Source of the DNA: a bacterium
GTDB taxonomy: Bacteria; Patescibacteriota; Patescibacteriia; UBA9934; GWF2-40-263
Direction of reading: 5' to 3'
Length of the DNA stretch: 35,771 nt
Assembly (NCBI GenBank): GCA_020057555.1
Contig: JAGVFR010000005.1
Span: 1 to 35,771, forward strand
Both the position numbers and the translations under genes were made by a program. Shown here in pieces: positions 1 through 7,524 of this stretch (its first letter is position 1; every line of letters starts with the position of its first letter). The notes beneath the pieces are model-generated. The model had not been told where the DNA came from. It searched no databases and worked only from the letters and a program-made list of their open reading frames with translations.

Positions 1-334
1 CGAGAACACAGGCGTTCAGGACAGGAACCTTGCTGTTCTCAAGTTCCTTGCGGAGCTTGTTACCCTCGATGACCTTGCCATCCTTCTGGTTCGGCGAGAG
101 ATGCAATCTGATCTTGGAGAGATCGAGTTCAAGCTGACCTTCGCCAACGTGTTTCTCAATCGCCCACTTATCCTCTTTCCACGATGCAGGCATGCAGTCG
201 CCCGCGAGATCGACGATGTGCTTCAGAAACACGACCTTGGCGTTTCCGCGCAAGATCTGATTCATTCCTTCCACGCCGCCGATTTTGTTGAGCAACGCTT
301 CCCCCTGATCAAATGCCACTTTTCCGTACTTCAT
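1..334 (-). CDS. Hypothetical protein, Patescibacteria multi-copy type (3' end off the window)
   Basis: An open frame reads leftward from an ATG at 334 to the window edge without a stop, giving 111 residues that begin MKYGKVAFDQGEALLNKIGG and continue through GMNQILRGNAKVVF to ENSKVPVLNACVL. A good ribosome site (GGAGAA, seven bases before the ATG) and a near-consensus promoter at 472-500 support the start. From memory, Patescibacteria carry many copies of a protein with this start (GG..GM...LRG) whose missing half is Trp/Tyr-rich; its function is unknown. The gene looks richer in G+C than most of the window. Nothing in the visible part suggests a signal peptide or a membrane segment. The family link is recalled, not searched. 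Confidence 0.75.
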   Translation of the reverse strand, partial: MKYGKVAFDQGEALLNKIGGVEGMNQILRGNAKVVFLKHIVDLAGDCMPASWKEDKWAIEKHVGEGQLELDLSKIRLHLSPNQKDGKVIEGNKLRKELENSKVPVLNACVL

Positions 335-471
335 TGACGTTCTCCAATTAGGCTGTTTGCAGAAAAGTTGCCTCTGCCCGAGGTGGGGACATACGACGCA
401 AATCATCGCAGTGAAAAATGTTTAGGAAAAACGCTTTTCACTGGGGTGATTCCAGTTGATCTTGATAGCCA

Positions 472-500
472 AATATATCATAAAATGCCGCTTTTGTCAA
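472..500 (-). promoter_or_regulatory. Promoter for the leftward hypothetical gene
   Basis: Read on the minus strand this is TTGACA, 17 bases, then TATATT, with a TG one base before the -10 (extended -10). Transcription would start near 465, leaving a leader of about 130 bases. That leader contains a 9-bp inverted repeat (CAGTGAAAA at 409-417 against TTTTCACTG at 435-443), which could fold in the mRNA. Confidence 0.75.
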
Positions 501-542
501 TAGTGTGTATAATAGCTGTAAAAGGAACAATAGTGGGTTTCT

Positions 543-641
543 GTCATTGCGAGGCCAGAGTCATCGATGGCCGAAGCAATCTTCCCATTAATTCGCGAGA
601 TTGCTTCGTCGTCCCGCCATGTCGTGACTCCTCGCAATAAC
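543..641. repeat. Dispersed palindromic repeat of the ATTGCTTCG/CTCGCAATGA type
   Basis: The element is nested. The outer arms are CATTGCGAGG (545-554) and CCTCGCAAT (630-638), and the inner 10-bp arms are GAAGCAATCT (573-582) and AGATTGCTTC (598-607). The same words recur at 12831-12870 and 12982-13021, so this is a dispersed family, here lying 25 bases before the 997-residue surface protein gene. An open frame across it (368-640) has no ribosome site and looks accidental. Apart from the promoter at 472-500 and this element, the gap 335-666 holds nothing else I can recognise. Confidence 0.75.
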
Positions 642-666
642 AAAAGAAACATTTCATAAATACAAT

Positions 667-3660
667 ATGCTAAAAAATCAAATCAAAACGCTACTTGTTT
701 TAACTTTATTAGTAAGCGCATCTTGGGTTCTGCCAGCTCAAGCGGCTGACTGGGTCGCACAAACTTCAGGAGTAACCACAATCCTAAACAGTATTGACAT
801 GTACGACGCAGGGCTTGGTCTTGCTGTTGGCGATTCCGGAGTCATTCTTAAAACCACAAATGGTGGTCAATCATGGGTTTCAAAAGGAAGTATTGTTAAT
901 AATTGGCATGATATTGATTTTTCAACTTCAAGCATTGCTTGGGTTGTTGGAGATGGAGGCAAAATCATGAAAACAGGAAACGGCGGAGACACTTGGACTT
1001 CAGTGACTTCGGGCGTTACTTCAACTTTAAGATCAATTCAATTTCTAAGTTCTGAAACCGGTTTTATTGTTGGAGCAAGCGGTACAATCCTTTACACATT
1101 TGATAGTGGAACAACTTGGACACAAGAAGCTCCACTCACAACTCAAACATTGTTTGGAGTCAGTGGAGGTTCATATAGCGGAAATCAAAAAAAAGCTTAC
1201 GCAGTTGGATCTGGCGGTGTTATTTTGAGATTTAGCACAATGGGAGGATGGACAACTCAAAGTTCTGGAACAACAAATACTTTGCAAGATGTTTATGTAA
1301 AACCCGGAACTGACAGCTCGGAAGTTTGGGTTGCGGCAAATGGCGTTAGTTCAAACGGAGGACCTGGATTTTTGAAAACAGTTAATAGCGGTTCGGCTTG
1401 GTCAGTTGTTTCTCAATCTGTTTCAACAACAGGCGCAATATCATCTGTCAAAATGAACTCAAGCGGTGTTGGACTCGCAACTCTCACAACAGGAAAATTA
1501 TTAAAATCAACAGACGGTGGTTCAAACTGGATTCTTGGTAAAGACACTGGAAGTTATCTCACAGATGTTGTTTCAATAGACAACTATGCTTGGGCTGTTG
1601 GGTGGACCGGAAAAATTTGGCTATATGATAGTGCCGCTCCAAATAGCGTAATGACAATAACTCAATCAAGCTCGAGTAATGACAACACTCCGACTTTTAG
1701 TTGGGACGCTGTATCGGATGATGTGCTTTTCACATACGGATCCGGCATTGATCATTACGAATACTCATTAAATTCCGCGACTTATGTTAATGTTGGTAAT
1801 GTATTAACTATTACGTTGTCCGTTGCTGATGGAAATCACACGTTAGCTGTTCAAGCTGTTGATAAAGCTGGAAATACAGGGCCAGCCGCAAGTGTAAGTT
1901 TCATAATAGACACAACAGCTCCATCAATAGGCACTGCGACAGGATCAGCAACAGCAACAGCCGGAACTTCACAAAATTTTTCAGCAACATATTCTGATAA
2001 TTTTGGTTTGAACATTTGTTACTTGATTGTAAACAATACACCACAAACAAGTGTGAGTATTCCTGGAACAGCATCTGGAACTGCCCAAATGAGCTATGTG
2101 TTCCCTTCTGCTGGAAATTATTCTGTTTATTTTGCTTGCCATGACACAGCTGACAATGTCGGTTACGGTCTGCCTAAGAGTGTTGTTGTAAGCGCCGCGA
2201 TCAATGACACAACCGTGCCTTCGTCTGGATCAGTTAAATTGAATAATGACTCTACCGCGACAAATTCAACTGCTGTAACTCTTACAACAGCATGCACTGA
2301 TAATGTCGGTTGCGCTTACATGCAAGTTTCAGTTGATGGAACACTTGACACTGAACAGTTCGAATCATATTCAGCATCAAAGACAATCTATTTACAAAGT
2401 GGTGATGGTTACAAAACTGTTAAAGTCAAATTCAAAGACGTGGCTGGAAATATAGGCGTGCAATATAGTTCCAGTATAATTCTTGATACAACAGCTCAAG
2501 AAACTTCGATTGTTCTAAAACCGTCGTCGTCAACTTCTGACGCATCAGCAACATTCACTTTTGGTTTCAGTGGTGACTCGATTTCTGATGTATCGTTTGA
2601 ATGCAGAATGGACACTTCGATTTTTTCTGCGTGCGCAACTCCAAAATCTTATTCTGGTCTTTCATCAGGAAGTCACACATTTTATGTAAGAGCTGTTGAC
2701 GCGGCTTTGAATTACGATGCGACTCCGGCTTCGTACACATGGACGATCACCGGAACTTCAACTGACACGTCTTCCCCATCTACTCCACAAAATCTTCAAA
2801 AAATCAGTAGCACTGGCGACACAACACCGACTTTCACATGGAACGCTTCAACAGATAACACTGGTGTCACTTCATATTTAGTGCAAGTTGATAATGGATC
2901 ACTGATTGATATTGGCGCGAATTTGACTTACACAACTTCGGTTTTGGCAAACGGTTCACATTCAATAATAATTCTCGCAAAAGACGCGGCTGGAAACACA
3001 AGTCCAACATCAAGTTTCAATTTCACTGTTGATTCTTCGCAATCGTCAACTGTTGAATGTTCTCTGACAATCGGTTCAGCATACAAACTTTCAACTTCAC
3101 CGGCCGTTTATTACATCACAGAAGATTGCACAAAACGCGCGTTTACAAATCCAAATATTTTCTTCTCGTATTTCAACTCATGGTCTGATGTTGTGACGAT
3201 TTCCAAATCCAGTTTGGACGCAGTGTGGAACGACCCTCTTGGTTTTATGCCATGGGGTCCGAAGTATGATCCAAAGTATGGAGCGTTGGTTAAGATTGTT
3301 TCGGATCCGAAAGTTTATTTACTGCTTGGAACTGAAAGATATTGGATTACAAGTGAAACAATTTTCCTTGGATTAAATTATTCATGGACATGGGTTGAAG
3401 ATGTTGATAAGGCTCTTTTGAACAAGTACACGACTGGTTCTGAAATCAATTACACGGATCATCATCCAAATTATACGATTGTTAAATACGCGACTTCGCC
3501 AAAAGTTTATCGTTTGGAACCTGATCCATCCAATTCAAGCAAACAAGTTAAACGACATGTGGCAAACGAAACGGTCTTCAATTCTCTTAATTTCCGATGG
3601 GATAGAATCGTAACGATTCCTGCAACAGAAGTTTATACGGACGGCGCTGTGATTCAATAA
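667..3660 (+). CDS. Secreted YCF48-like beta-propeller protein with Ig-like domains and C-terminal surface repeats
   Basis: This is a 997-residue exported protein. Residues 1-26 are a Sec signal peptide (hydrophobic LLVLTLLVSASWVLPAQA, cleavage after AQA). Residues ~30-330 are tandem propeller blades of the YCF48/BNR type, each with AVGDSGVILKTTNGGQSW-like text. Residues ~335-820 hold about five Ig/FN3-like modules with boundaries such as FIIDTTAPS and ILDTTAQ. Residues ~825-997 have two to three copies of a motif in which VYxL/VYYI is followed by KRxxxNExxFxS and a Trp. From memory, that tail occurs on many Patescibacteria surface proteins; its function is unknown and cell-surface attachment is only an inference. 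I see no sortase motif or C-terminal membrane segment. The ATG has no clear ribosome site. A terminator follows at 3735-3775. It probably acts outside the cell in binding or adhesion; no catalytic residues are recognisable. Confidence 0.85.
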   Translation: MLKNQIKTLLVLTLLVSASWVLPAQAADWVAQTSGVTTILNSIDMYDAGLGLAVGDSGVILKTTNGGQSWVSKGSIVNNWHDIDFSTSSIAWVVGDGGKIMKTGNGGDTWTSVTSGVTSTLRSIQFLSSETGFIVGASGTILYTFDSGTTWTQEAPLTTQTLFGVSGGSYSGNQKKAYAVGSGGVILRFSTMGGWTTQSSGTTNTLQDVYVKPGTDSSEVWVAANGVSSNGGPGFLKTVNSGSAWSVVSQSVSTTGAISSVKMNSSGVGLATLTTGKLLKSTDGGSNWILGKDTGSYLTDVVSIDNYAWAVGWTGKIWLYDSAAPNSVMTITQSSSSNDNTPTFSWDAVSDDVLFTYGSGIDHYEYSLNSATYVNVGNVLTITLSVADGNHTLAVQAVDKAGNTGPAASVSFIIDTTAPSIGTATGSATATAGTSQNFSATYSDNFGLNICYLIVNNTPQTSVSIPGTASGTAQMSYVFPSAGNYSVYFACHDTADNVGYGLPKSVVVSAAINDTTVPSSGSVKLNNDSTATNSTAVTLTTACTDNVGCAYMQVSVDGTLDTEQFESYSASKTIYLQSGDGYKTVKVKFKDVAGNIGVQYSSSIILDTTAQETSIVLKPSSSTSDASATFTFGFSGDSISDVSFECRMDTSIFSACATPKSYSGLSSGSHTFYVRAVDAALNYDATPASYTWTITGTSTDTSSPSTPQNLQKISSTGDTTPTFTWNASTDNTGVTSYLVQVDNGSLIDIGANLTYTTSVLANGSHSIIILAKDAAGNTSPTSSFNFTVDSSQSSTVECSLTIGSAYKLSTSPAVYYITEDCTKRAFTNPNIFFSYFNSWSDVVTISKSSLDAVWNDPLGFMPWGPKYDPKYGALVKIVSDPKVYLLLGTERYWITSETIFLGLNYSWTWVEDVDKALLNKYTTGSEINYTDHHPNYTIVKYATSPKVYRLEPDPSNSSKQVKRHVANETVFNSLNFRWDRIVTIPATEVYTDGAVIQ

Positions 3661-3734
3661 TACAAGTCGAAGGCAATGATTTTGTGAAATTTCGTTCTGT
3701 TTTGTTTATTTAACATCGCAAAATAATTAAACTC

Positions 3735-3775
3735 AAAAACCGACCGTTTTGACAATGCAAAATGGTTGTTTTTTT
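3735..3775 (+). terminator. Intrinsic terminator after the propeller protein
   Basis: A 13-bp stem (12 pairs, two of them G-U) formed by AACCGACCGTTTT and AAAATGGTTGTTT encloses an 8-base loop and runs into a T tract. It lies 75 bases after the stop codon at 3660. Confidence 0.7.
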
Positions 3776-3830
3776 GTGTCAGCTTTTCCTGACGTCTTGC
3801 ATTTTTTATCTAAATTTAGCCTAAAAAAGC

Positions 3831-3859
3831 TTGACTTACTTTTCAAATCATGCTACGCT
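3831..3859 (+). promoter_or_regulatory. Promoter of the membrane-anchored HExxH protein gene
   Basis: TTGACT (3831-3836), a 17-base spacer and TACGCT (3854-3859), with TG at 3851-3852 making an extended -10. The transcript would begin near 3866 with a small hairpin (GTTGCA, 5-base loop, TGCAAC) before the ribosome site. The promoter lies inside the longest possible frame beginning with TTG at 3831, which argues that translation starts at the ATG at 3912 instead. Confidence 0.75.
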
Positions 3860-3911
3860 TTTCAGTTGCAATGGATGCAACACGTTCAATACAACTGAAA
3901 GAGGTGGAAAA

Positions 3912-4550
3912 ATGAAACGCGTCAAAAAAAACAGATCCAAGTCAATAACAAAGTTCCTAGTATTGTTCGTGGTCACTTGTATCGTCGCAGCGCTCATCTA
4001 TCTAGGAACAGTTTGTAGCTCTGAAACGCTCAAGGATTCACCGGAACATAAGCATACAACATCCAGAAATATAGATGAGGAATTGTACAGATTATTCATA
4101 GAACATCCGATGGAGGAAGTAAGCAAGAAACTCTGGGCCGAAATCGTATCAGGTAAAGTCAAACTCGAGTGGAATGAAGAAATGAATGATTTTTTTGGTT
4201 CTTTCGGCGTTCATTCCCAAAAAGAAACCCTAAAAATCAATCTGCCGTTCACTAGTAACGCGTTACGATCCGAATTTGGGCAAAAATATTTAACTGTCGC
4301 GATCTATCATGAGGCAATTCATCATAGGCAATATCACGATCGTGGCGAAAAAGAAATCGGAGGAAGTTGCGAAGCATATTGGTTGGTCGAACAAGAGGCG
4401 TATAGTAAGCATTGTCTCTTGGCAAAACAACTTGGAATTCACGATGAAGCACCATACTGCAACTTAATCGACAACGAAACGTTCGACCAAAAATTACTCA
4501 CAGATCTTATTGCAAGTGATCCCAACTTCTCAACATGCGGACACATGTAA
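3912..4550 (+). CDS. Membrane-anchored HExxH metallopeptidase-like protein
   Basis: A 212-residue protein. The ATG at 3912 is preferred over a TTG 27 codons upstream because it has a strong ribosome site (GAGGTGG) and the promoter overlaps the longer version. Residues 13-33 form one hydrophobic segment, after positive residues, so the rest is probably outside the membrane. The motif YHEAIHHRQY (H133, E134, H137) is a zinc-binding HExxH, and E154, E160 or E162 could be the third ligand as in gluzincins. Cys residues (35, 153, 168, 183, 209) may form disulphides. I do not recognise a named peptidase family, so substrate and activity are unknown. It is a single-gene unit with its own promoter and terminator (4575-4602). 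Two more proteins of this broad kind are encoded at 5062-6384. Confidence 0.7.
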   Translation: MKRVKKNRSKSITKFLVLFVVTCIVAALIYLGTVCSSETLKDSPEHKHTTSRNIDEELYRLFIEHPMEEVSKKLWAEIVSGKVKLEWNEEMNDFFGSFGVHSQKETLKINLPFTSNALRSEFGQKYLTVAIYHEAIHHRQYHDRGEKEIGGSCEAYWLVEQEAYSKHCLLAKQLGIHDEAPYCNLIDNETFDQKLLTDLIASDPNFSTCGHM

Positions 4551-4574
4551 CATGGTCATGATATCTGGCATTCT

Positions 4575-4602
4575 ATAGTCGAGACACTCTCGGCTATTTT
4601 TT
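4575..4602 (+). terminator. Intrinsic terminator of the HExxH protein gene
   Basis: ATAGTCGAG pairs with CTCGGCTAT (9 bp, one G-U) around a 5-base loop and is followed at once by T5. It is back to back with a minus-strand terminator at 4603-4628. Confidence 0.8.
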
Positions 4603-4628
4603 AAAAAAGCTGTGCGAGTAGGCACAGC
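4603..4628 (-). terminator. Intrinsic terminator of the small membrane protein gene
   Basis: On the minus strand GCTGTGC, a 6-base loop and GCACAGC form a perfect 7-bp stem followed by T6. It starts six bases after the stop codon of the gene at 4634-4936, so the two convergent genes each have a dedicated terminator. Confidence 0.8.
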
Positions 4629-4633
4629 CGAGA

Positions 4634-4936
4634 TTACGGAACAGTGTCCGTAGGAAGGTCGAAGTCGATAAGGTCGCACATGTGCTTGTTGGACCTAGTT
4701 GATGTATGCATCAATTTACTGCCAATTGAATGCTGGAAAAAATCGTCTTCTAGCACATCGACCTCTATATGATTGCCAAACGATTCAGTAGAATCGTCAG
4801 TATCGCCGTTAATAGCGAAGACCGACGCGAACTTCGTAGTAAAGTCCGGGAAAAACTTCACCATAAGAGCCCCAGTTTTGGCACCAATCAAAAGAGCGAG
4901 CGCGCAGAACAAACAACCTTTCAGAAAGCGATACAT
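4634..4936 (-). CDS. Small secreted or membrane-anchored hypothetical protein
   Basis: A 100-residue protein starting MYRFLKGCLFCALALLIGAK. The ATG at 4936 has a good ribosome site (AGGAGAA, about seven bases upstream), so I prefer it to a start 16 codons earlier that overlaps a hairpin. Residues 4-21 form a hydrophobic segment that could be a signal peptide or an anchor; the remainder is acidic and polar (NGDTDDSTESFGNHIEVDVLED). I do not recognise the family. The upstream hairpin (4970-5000) separates it from the metallopeptidase-like operon, and a possible promoter at 5014-5042 would make that hairpin part of its leader. It faces the HExxH protein gene tail to tail. Function unknown. Confidence 0.6.
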   Translation of the reverse strand: MYRFLKGCLFCALALLIGAKTGALMVKFFPDFTTKFASVFAINGDTDDSTESFGNHIEVDVLEDDFFQHSIGSKLMHTSTRSNKHMCDLIDFDLPTDTVP

Positions 4937-4969
4937 GACTATTCTCCTTTTGTTTGAACCATACAAACA

Positions 4970-5000
4970 AAAACCTCCAATCAACTTGATAGGAGGTTTT
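4970..5000 (-). terminator. Terminator hairpin after the metallopeptidase-like operon, possibly an attenuator
   Basis: A perfect 9-bp inverted repeat (AAAACCTCC at 4970-4978, GGAGGTTTT at 4992-5000) encloses a 13-base loop. On the minus strand it ends in GGAGGTTTTTGTTTG, so it can end transcription from the operon finishing at 5062. If the promoter at 5014-5042 is real, the hairpin also lies in the leader of the 4634-4936 gene. Confidence 0.65.
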
Positions 5001-5013
5001 AACTTGTACTTAC

Positions 5014-5042
5014 AGATTACATCAAAATTAGTTTTTCGTCAA
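5014..5042 (-). promoter_or_regulatory. Possible promoter of the small membrane protein gene
   Basis: On the minus strand TTGACG, a 17-base spacer and TAATCT. The -35 is strong and the -10 weak. It lies just beyond the stop of the gene at 5062 and upstream of the hairpin at 4970-5000. Confidence 0.4.
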
Positions 5043-5061
5043 TGGCAGTTTTCCACAAGCG

Positions 5062-5691
5062 CTAGTTAAATTTGATTGAATGTTTGTATTTTTTTACTAG
5101 TCGAATTCCAGTTTGGATATATTCATCAAACGAATTGCGTTTCAAAAATGGATTTTTAAGTTTATTTTGTAACTGAACAATGCTTTGATAATTATGATTT
5201 GTATAGTAACCATCTGTATCCCATGGCCAGAATTTTTTTACTTGTGGAGTTAGTGATGTGAGCGCGAATGCCGCGATTTCTGCCAGAGCCCATATTTGTT
5301 TATCTGTTAAATTTACATCGGAATAAAACTTTCTTACAATATAAAAATAATGATGGAGAATCAGCTCATGCGCTGTTATTCGACAAATTGCGTAAGGATT
5401 TTCTTTCCACCATCGAATAATACGATCACTTCCGTCCCAATTAGAAATCCCCTGATGCACTGGAGACACAACACAATAATATTTTTCATGTGCCCATGCG
5501 TATCCGATTGTTTGTTCGATGTATCGTGAAAATAAATGATTGATTTCATCCCATGCTTTTTGATATTCACAAACCGAATACAACAATACAGATTTGCCTT
5601 TCCTGTATTGTTTCTCCATTTTCTGTTTCGCATTTACGTTCTGCGCGAAACGCAGATCGTATTTTTTGTCGATAATAAAGTGTAGTTCCAT
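5062..5691 (-). CDS. Metallopeptidase-like protein with an altered HExxxH motif
   Basis: A 209-residue protein with no signal peptide or membrane segment, so probably cytoplasmic. AHELILHHYF (H108, E109, H113, H114) resembles a zinc-binding motif but has three residues, not two, between Glu and the next His. ALAEIAAFAL (E138) is a candidate third ligand. It aligns by eye with its neighbour at 5722-6384 around the His motif and in the C-terminal part (WPWDTDGY...SFDEYIQTGIRLVKK against IIWPDKGY...NFDELIKYGVKEF), so the two look like diverged duplicates. The ATG has a ribosome site (TGAGG, eight bases upstream). It is the last gene of a three-gene operon, 30 bases after its paralogue. The family is not recognised; peptidase activity is an inference from the motif, and the extra residue may mean it is lost or altered. 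Confidence 0.65.
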   Translation of the reverse strand: MELHFIIDKKYDLRFAQNVNAKQKMEKQYRKGKSVLLYSVCEYQKAWDEINHLFSRYIEQTIGYAWAHEKYYCVVSPVHQGISNWDGSDRIIRWWKENPYAICRITAHELILHHYFYIVRKFYSDVNLTDKQIWALAEIAAFALTSLTPQVKKFWPWDTDGYYTNHNYQSIVQLQNKLKNPFLKRNSFDEYIQTGIRLVKKYKHSIKFN

Positions 5692-5721
5692 TAAAAAGAC
5701 CTCAACACAAGTGTGTCGAAT

Positions 5722-6384
5722 TCACTCAAATTCTTTCACACCATATTTTATTAGTTCATCAAAATTTTTATTCGCCTTCCAAAATTTTAATAATTTAGAT
5801 CTTAAATTTTCGTGAATTTTATATCCTTTATCTGGCCATATAATTAAATCCATAAATTCTTCATTCAAAACAATTGTCAAGGCTTCTTTCAAATCTTCAA
5901 ACTCCTGCATGGTTAATTTCTTTAAGCACATCGTCTGCCAATAAGCGTAAGTCTGAAAGTGGAGCAATTCATGTACAAAAATTCTTATATAAGTTTCTTT
6001 TGGCCAAATAATTGGAATCCAAACATATCCACGATGGTAATCGTAAGGAGCTCTTGGAAAAGTTGTCAAAAAACAAGTAAAATTTTCTCTGTAAATTTTT
6101 TTACCAATTACTTTTTCCATTCTTTTAAGAATTTCATTTTGTTGTTTTTTTAAAATATTTTGCAGTTCTTTCTTTTTTTGGTTGATATTTTCCTTTTTAT
6201 ATAAATTTCTCAAATAAGGGATTAAAAAGCTGAAGACTCGTTCCTTGGTTCTGCCAACCAATTTATTTTGTAATTTTTTTTCTATTCGTTGTTTCCAATC
6301 TACGCTATAAGAAATTTTATTGCAGGCGCTCCACCAGTTCCACGCGTCTTTTCTAATGCTTTGTTTTACAATTATTTCTGGCAT
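5722..6384 (-). CDS. HExxH metallopeptidase-like protein
   Basis: A 220-residue, probably cytoplasmic protein. Residues 60-95 are Lys/Gln/Glu-rich and likely helical. VHELLHFQTY (H138, E139, H142) is a standard HExxH zinc motif, and Glu residues 25-37 positions after the Glu of the motif (E167 in LKEALT, E175-E176 in LNEEF) could be the third ligand. No transmembrane segment is visible. It resembles the downstream neighbour at 5062-5691 in the His region and the C-terminus. There is no clear ribosome site, but it starts only five bases after the stop of the gene at 6390-7346, so translational coupling is likely. Family and substrate unknown. A role in trimming a modified peptide made by the nearby YcaO locus is conceivable but has no direct support. 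Confidence 0.65.
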   Translation of the reverse strand: MPEIIVKQSIRKDAWNWWSACNKISYSVDWKQRIEKKLQNKLVGRTKERVFSFLIPYLRNLYKKENINQKKKELQNILKKQQNEILKRMEKVIGKKIYRENFTCFLTTFPRAPYDYHRGYVWIPIIWPKETYIRIFVHELLHFQTYAYWQTMCLKKLTMQEFEDLKEALTIVLNEEFMDLIIWPDKGYKIHENLRSKLLKFWKANKNFDELIKYGVKEFE

Positions 6385-6389
6385 ATTTT

Positions 6390-7346
6390 TTATTTTTCAT
6401 AATCGTATGAAAAAACTCTAGAAGAAAGAACAGAAACATACCTGTGTCCGTGATCAAAATTTTGATCAAGAACTTTCATTAAGTCATCTGGCACTGATTT
6501 TTTCATAAATTCAACCTGCTCATTCAGACGTACGAGGATATATTCATTTTTCAATTTTCCTCTTTCTTTCAATTCTTTGGCAAATCTCAATTGCGCTTCT
6601 AGCTGAACTAAAACTTCGTGAAAAAAGAAATATTTGACAGGGTGTCGAGCAAGTTCACTTTGTTTCCCTTGTACCCATAACCTTGCTAAATGAACCAGAG
6701 TTTTTCTTTCTATAGCCAACACAACTGTTGGTAGAAGCTCCATTTTTCCTTTGAGAAAACCATCGCTTGAACGAAAATAACGAACCTCCCCCATCTCTCC
6801 ACGCATAATTTTTTTTCTGATTCGGTCTAATTTTTTTTCGATTGTCTTATCATGTCCTGATGTAGCGTCAATAGCAAACCCGAGATGCTTGCCTATATCC
6901 TCAAATTCCGCTATGAAGTCAATGCCGTTTGTATAATCATCAAACCTCGTCGTTTGTTGCGTTTTTACATGTTCTCCAAGCCATTCGTTTAATTCGATCT
7001 GTTCAATAACAATCGCTTCTAAAATTCTTCCCAATCTCATTATTTCTTCTTTTGATGGTTCAGATTCGTTTTGCTGTGCAAATTTTTCTTCCAAATCTCT
7101 CACCAAACGCAGGTTAGATTCTATTTCATCGGCAGTATAGACATTCGAAAAATTTTCTTCCTGTATCTGATCAGTTTCGGTATCCAAAGCCTTACGATAT
7201 GCTGCTTCCAAAATGATACGATTCGTTTCTTCTACGTCCCCAATAGTTCTATCCTTACTCCCATCTTTTATCGTTCTAGCTTCTCGTACTTCTTTATTTA
7301 CCTCGTTCAAATGATGAGCTGACCGAAACCGTTCTACTTCTGACAT
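6390..7346 (-). CDS. Patescibacteria conserved hypothetical protein, possible PD-(D/E)XK-like fold
   Basis: A 318-residue soluble protein. Residues 1-130 are charged and helical. The central text DDYTNGIDFIAEFED...LGFAIDATSG has an Asp after Asn-Gly, then Glu, then Asp-x-Thr, a pattern I recall from a widespread uncharacterised Patescibacteria family and one that resembles a reduced restriction-endonuclease-like core. The C-terminal third is again helical, with many Arg, Lys and Glu. It is the first gene of the operon with the two metallopeptidase-like genes (gap of five bases). The ATG lacks a clear ribosome site. A 19-bp palindrome lies 32-50 bases upstream. Nuclease activity is only suggested by the residue pattern; function unknown. 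Confidence 0.6.
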   Translation of the reverse strand: MSEVERFRSAHHLNEVNKEVREARTIKDGSKDRTIGDVEETNRIILEAAYRKALDTETDQIQEENFSNVYTADEIESNLRLVRDLEEKFAQQNESEPSKEEIMRLGRILEAIVIEQIELNEWLGEHVKTQQTTRFDDYTNGIDFIAEFEDIGKHLGFAIDATSGHDKTIEKKLDRIRKKIMRGEMGEVRYFRSSDGFLKGKMELLPTVVLAIERKTLVHLARLWVQGKQSELARHPVKYFFFHEVLVQLEAQLRFAKELKERGKLKNEYILVRLNEQVEFMKKSVPDDLMKVLDQNFDHGHRYVSVLSSRVFSYDYEK

Positions 7347-7377
7347 AAATTTTAAAAAATTATTTATTTAAATCGAA

Positions 7378-7396
7378 TTAATCATGAGTTGATTAA
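7378..7396. promoter_or_regulatory. Palindrome upstream of the three-gene operon, possible operator
   Basis: TTAATCA, five bases, TGATTAA: a perfect 7-bp inverted repeat lying 32-50 bases before the first start codon (7346). Its size and position suit a repressor dimer site over a promoter, and a weak TTGAAA -35 lies just upstream on the minus strand. In such AT-rich DNA it could also be chance. Confidence 0.35.
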
Positions 7397-7491
7397 CTTT
7401 CAATTTTTATTGTTGAAAGAATGATGCTTTTTTCTTGCAACTAATTTTTTAACGGTTGCCACGAGCTCTTTAACAGGAAGGATCTGAACCG

Positions 7492-7524
7492 TTCACTTAG
7501 TGAAAAAATGGCTCACTTAGTGAA
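7492..7524. repeat. Two palindromic copies of TTCACTTAGTGAA at the end of cysS
   Basis: TTCACTTAGTGAA (7492-7504) and CTCACTTAGTGAA (7512-7524) are direct repeats that are also self-complementary, so together they can form a 12-bp stem. The stop codon of cysS (7517-7519) lies inside the second copy. There is no T tract, so it is not a typical terminator, although a stem here would mark the end of the operon mRNA. The rest of 7347-7516 shows only short AT-rich inverted repeats. Confidence 0.5.

Noticed and set aside
101-337. A 78-codon plus-strand frame
   Set aside because: It is antisense to a better gene (ATG at 334, minus) that has a ribosome site, a promoter and family-like text.
368-640. 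A 90-codon plus-strand frame before the propeller gene
   Set aside because: It runs through the promoter and leader of the opposite gene and ends in a palindromic repeat, without a ribosome site.
3831-3911. TTG start adding 27 residues to the HExxH protein
   Set aside because: The promoter -35 and -10 lie inside this stretch, and the ATG at 3912 has a strong ribosome site and a normal membrane anchor.
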